A stretch of 64,000 bases of DNA from Mycobacterium sp. IDR2000157661. Its GTDB lineage: Bacteria > Actinomycetota > Actinomycetes > Mycobacteriales > Mycobacteriaceae. The stretch's first letter is position 1. Each line of letters opens with the position of its first letter. Where the stretch lies: assembly GCF_022317005.1 (NCBI RefSeq), contig NZ_CP081006.1, forward strand, positions 2,728,001 through 2,792,000. The letters are read 5' to 3'. The notes beneath the pieces were generated by a model. That model did not search any database and was not told where the DNA came from. It worked only from the letters and a program-made list of their open reading frames with translations. This document shows, piece after piece, positions 63,242 through 64,000 of this stretch. Position numbers and translations under genes: made by a program.

Positions 63242-64000
63242 ATGTCTTCCATTGTCTGCTCCAACCTGTCGTTCGCCTGGCCGGGCGACTCCCCGCTCTT
63301 CGCCGGGCTCTCCTTCGCCGTCGGCGACGGTCGCACCGGCCTCGTCGCGCCGAACGGGGCCGGAAAGAGCGTGCTGCTGAGGCTGATCGCCGGTGAGCTG
63401 CCACCGGCGGCCGGCTCGATCACCGTCGACGGCACGCTCGGTTACCTGCCGCAGTCCTTGCCGTTCGCCGGCGACGCGACCGTGGCCGACGTGCTCGGAG
63501 CCGCGGCGGCCATCGAAGCCCTCGAAGCCCTGGCCGGCGGCGAGTTCGGTGACGCGGTCTTCGCCGCGATCGGCGACGACTGGGACATCGAGGCGCGCGC
63601 CCTGGCGCAATTCGACCGGCTCCGCCTTGGCCACATCACGCTCGACCGGCGGGTCGACTCGCTGTCCGGCGGCGAGATCGTCGCCATCGGCCTGGCCGGG
63701 CAACTGTTGAGGCGGCCCCGCGTCCTGCTGCTCGACGAGCCGACCAACAACCTCGACGCCGACGCTCGCCGCCGGCTCTACGCGGCGCTCGACGAGTTCA
63801 CCGGCTGCCTGCTGCTCGTCAGCCACGATCGATCGCTGCTGGACCGGATGGACCGGATCGCCGAGCTTCGCGATGGCGAGATCCAGTTGTACGGAGGCGG
63901 TTTCACCGCCTATACCGAGGCGGTCGAGGACGCGCAGCGCACCGCAGCAGCCAAGGTGAGCAGTGCCGAGCAGCAACTCAGGCGGGAGAGACGCGACAGG
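63242..64000 (+). CDS. ABC-F family ATP-binding protein, 3' end cut off by the window
   Basis: The first 253 residues are visible, without membrane segments. ABC domain 1 has Walker A APNGAGKS (about residues 36-43), signature LSGGEIVAIGLAGQLL, and Walker B LLLDEPTNNLD with SHDRSLLD; the start of the interdomain linker (ERRDR) follows at the window edge. A second ABC domain is expected beyond. ABC-F proteins bind the ribosomal E-site and rescue it, often conferring resistance to macrolides, lincosamides or pleuromutilins. ATG 63242 follows GGAGA by about 7 nt. The leader shows attenuator-like features. Confidence 0.87.
   Translation, partial: MSSIVCSNLSFAWPGDSPLFAGLSFAVGDGRTGLVAPNGAGKSVLLRLIAGELPPAAGSITVDGTLGYLPQSLPFAGDATVADVLGAAAAIEALEALAGGEFGDAVFAAIGDDWDIEARALAQFDRLRLGHITLDRRVDSLSGGEIVAIGLAGQLLRRPRVLLLDEPTNNLDADARRRLYAALDEFTGCLLLVSHDRSLLDRMDRIAELRDGEIQLYGGGFTAYTEAVEDAQRTAAAKVSSAEQQLRRERRDR

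Overview
The window is chromosomal DNA of a mycobacterium, most likely a fast-growing Mycolicibacterium-type species. The evidence is high G+C, GTG and ATG starts, many leaderless start codons preceded 6-8 nt upstream by a TANNNT -10 box, and a gene order that largely follows M. tuberculosis from about Rv1142c to Rv1202 (recalled from memory, not searched): echA10, mcr, SDR, mmpL13, methyltransferase, sirtuin, GntR, O-methyltransferase, Rv1155, Rv1156, Rv1157c, Rv1158c, pimE, a PCD gene, mutT2, typA, lpqW, mshB, fbiC, fdxC, dapC, pruC, pruA, pruB, fadD36, dapD and dapE. No rRNA, tRNA, CRISPR array or insertion sequence was found.

Layout. 1-8.1 kb: a truncated DUF5996 gene, DoxX, a DUF3556 membrane protein behind a perfect KstR-type palindrome, then a GntR repressor divergent from a thiolase / enoyl-CoA hydratase / acyl-CoA dehydrogenase operon, and a secreted fasciclin protein. 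8.3-16 kb: gamma carbonic anhydrase, NAD-binding protein plus CPBP protease, MFS exporter, echA10, mcr, SDR and nitronate monooxygenase, with a 32-bp tandem repeat before the last. 16-25.6 kb: TetR, an intact mmpL13 with a coupled TetR and methyltransferase, sirtuin, GntR, two related methyltransferases around a DUF1697 gene, a Rv1155-type flavin/F420 protein and DUF5302. 25.6-35 kb is an accessory block: MFS, two Na+/solute (acetate-type) symporters each with a small membrane partner, a LytS/LytTR two-component system, a DNA glycosylase, a resolvase domain without its catalytic serine, a nitroreductase and DUF1059.

35-48 kb is the envelope and housekeeping segment: Ala/Pro-rich secreted proteins, pimE, PCD, mutT2 (with an in-frame NQKP repeat), L-lactate dehydrogenase, a small Cys/Lys-rich protein, typA, lpqW, a ClC channel, mshB, and a secreted PE/PPE-associated-type protein. 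48-64 kb: fbiC (F420), fdxC, dapC, the proline catabolic set pruC/pruA/pruB, NUDIX, fadD36, a VanY-type lipoprotein, divergent dapD/dapE (with dapC, three steps of the succinylase DAP/lysine route), and the start of an ABC-F gene.

The least explained structures are: a roughly 64-bp element with terminal inverted repeats, present four times as two head-to-head pairs (50.8-51.1 and 60.4-61.1 kb), one of which supplies the start codon of the VanY lipoprotein; the 32-bp tandem repeat; the NQKP repeat inside mutT2; several very short divergent promoters with overlapping -10 boxes (dapD/dapE, PCD/mutT2, lytS/glycosylase); and upstream mini-ORFs before fbiC and the ABC-F gene. Narrow gene-content differences from M. 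tuberculosis (no narGHJI, PE/PPE, esx or pks3/4 genes at the matching sites) are noted as recollection-based inference.
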